From the NCBI GenBank assembly GCA_945877425.1, contig CAMCRZ010000007.1, positions 31,034 to 95,033 on the forward strand: 64,000 nucleotides of DNA, given 5' to 3'. Shown here in pieces: positions 63,399 through 64,000 of the stretch. The first letter of the stretch is position 1. Every line of letters begins with the position of its first letter. Below the pieces are notes generated by a model. It saw only the letters and a program-made list of their open reading frames with translations, had not been told where the DNA came from and did not search any database. The stretch is from an uncultured Treponema sp. GTDB lineage: Bacteria; Spirochaetota; Spirochaetia; Treponematales; Treponemataceae. Position numbers and translations under genes: made by a program.

Positions 63399-63969
63399 AT
63401 GTCCGAATCCCAGTTAATCGAATACAAAGAATCATGGCACTCTTGGCTATCTCCTAAAATTGGAAGAGGTGGCAATAAATATCCGATTCTGTTGGGCGAG
63501 TTTTGCTTGTCAAAAATCGTTTAGCAAGACGCGAAGCGGATTGCGACGTTTTGCAAATGCTCAGGGCGGTGTGCTTTATATTGGTAAGCGTGATGACGGT
63601 TCTGTTTGTGGCGTTACTGATTCAAAGAAACTTATGGAAGATATTCCCAATAAAGTTCGTGATGCGCTTGGATTGATTGTTGATGTAGATTTGATTACTG
63701 AGAGCGGACTTGATGTTATAAAAATCACTGTTGAAGAAAATCCTTATCCTGTGAATTACAAGGGCGAGTATCATTACAGAACAGGCAGCACAAAACAGCT
63801 TTTGCAAGGTTCGGCGCTAACAAATTTCCTTTTGCGTAAGACTGGCAAAAACTGGGATTCTGTTCCTCTTGAAAATGTGAGTGTTGATGACCTTGATAAA
63901 GAAAGCTTTGATATTTTCCACCGTGAAGCAATCCGCAGCGGAATGCCCCAAGAAAAGTGTAACTTTTAA
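63399..63969 (+). pseudogene. Disrupted AlbA_2/Schlafen-type ATP-binding protein gene
   Basis: The gene starts well (AGGAG, then MSESQLIEYKESW) but after about 13 residues enters unrelated sequence and stops at 63522. The correct reading resumes in another frame with RFANAQGGVLYIGKRDDGSVCGV, GLDVIKITVEENPYPVNYKGEYHYRTGSTKQLLQG and SVDDLDKESFDIF, which is the AlbA_2 DNA-binding domain. It then ends after EAIRSGMPQEKCNF, where related proteins continue for several hundred residues. So there is an internal insertion or frameshift and an early 3' end close to the window edge. Confidence 0.75.
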
Positions 63970-64000
63970 CATAAAAGTCCGCCTTAAAAATGTAATATCT

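Overview
The window looks like a chromosomal segment of a host-associated spirochaete, most likely a Treponema. The DNA is A/T-rich and several gene forms are familiar from treponemes: a fused aroDE, an mglBAC sugar transporter, an XPB-type helicase, and an ammonium transporter carrying its own P-II domain. No rRNA, tRNA or CRISPR array was seen. The species assignment is inference from gene content; no 16S gene is present.

Layout. 1-5.9 kb: the end of a coiled-coil/outer-membrane-like protein, hisD, def-fmt and a PASTA-domain membrane protein. 5.9-8.1 kb: aroDE-rpiA on the minus strand. 8.3-11.1 kb: a TrpXYZ-like ABC transporter. 11-18.7 kb: XPB helicase and its partner, mgtC, a carboxylate/amino-acid symporter and a tRNA methyltransferase. 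18.8-22.9 kb: amt-PII fusion and type III glutamine synthetase. 23-27.6 kb: mglBAC. 27.9-36.4 kb: orphan amino-acid ABC ATPase, Nim-like protein, acyl-CoA synthetase, flavodoxin-like protein, mnmE, a glycosidase-like protein and an HD-GYP-like protein. 36.5-42.6 kb: glmS, type I glnA, an ANTAR antiterminator, a small protein and asnB. 42.7-53.7 kb: pyrK-pyrD fusion, esterase, iron(III) ABC transporter, NifX-like protein, DUF1703 ATPase/nuclease and two membrane proteins. 53.8-64 kb is an accessory region: a decayed toxin with a putative immunity gene, a dead IS1182-like transposase, a type I restriction-modification cluster with two DUF1016 nucleases between hsdM and hsdS, an HNH-like gene and an AlbA-domain pseudogene.

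The most interesting system is a nitrogen-assimilation regulon that can be read from the DNA. An ANTAR response regulator sits directly after glnA. The leaders of three other nitrogen genes in the window (amt-PII, type III glutamine synthetase, asnB) share one architecture. A sigma70-like promoter is placed so that transcription should start at, or within about two nucleotides of, a small hairpin. That hairpin has a six-base loop of the form A-N-N-G-N-N, the published ANTAR recognition loop. Its 3' arm is also the 5' arm of a rho-independent terminator upstream of the gene. Each leader seems to carry only one clear hexaloop hairpin, not the canonical two.

A second genome-wide feature is that at least nine genes have a -10 box 6-8 nt upstream of the start codon and no usable Shine-Dalgarno sequence, so they are predicted to be leaderless. 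Two of these form an exactly two-fold symmetric divergent promoter pair sharing one palindromic -35 box.
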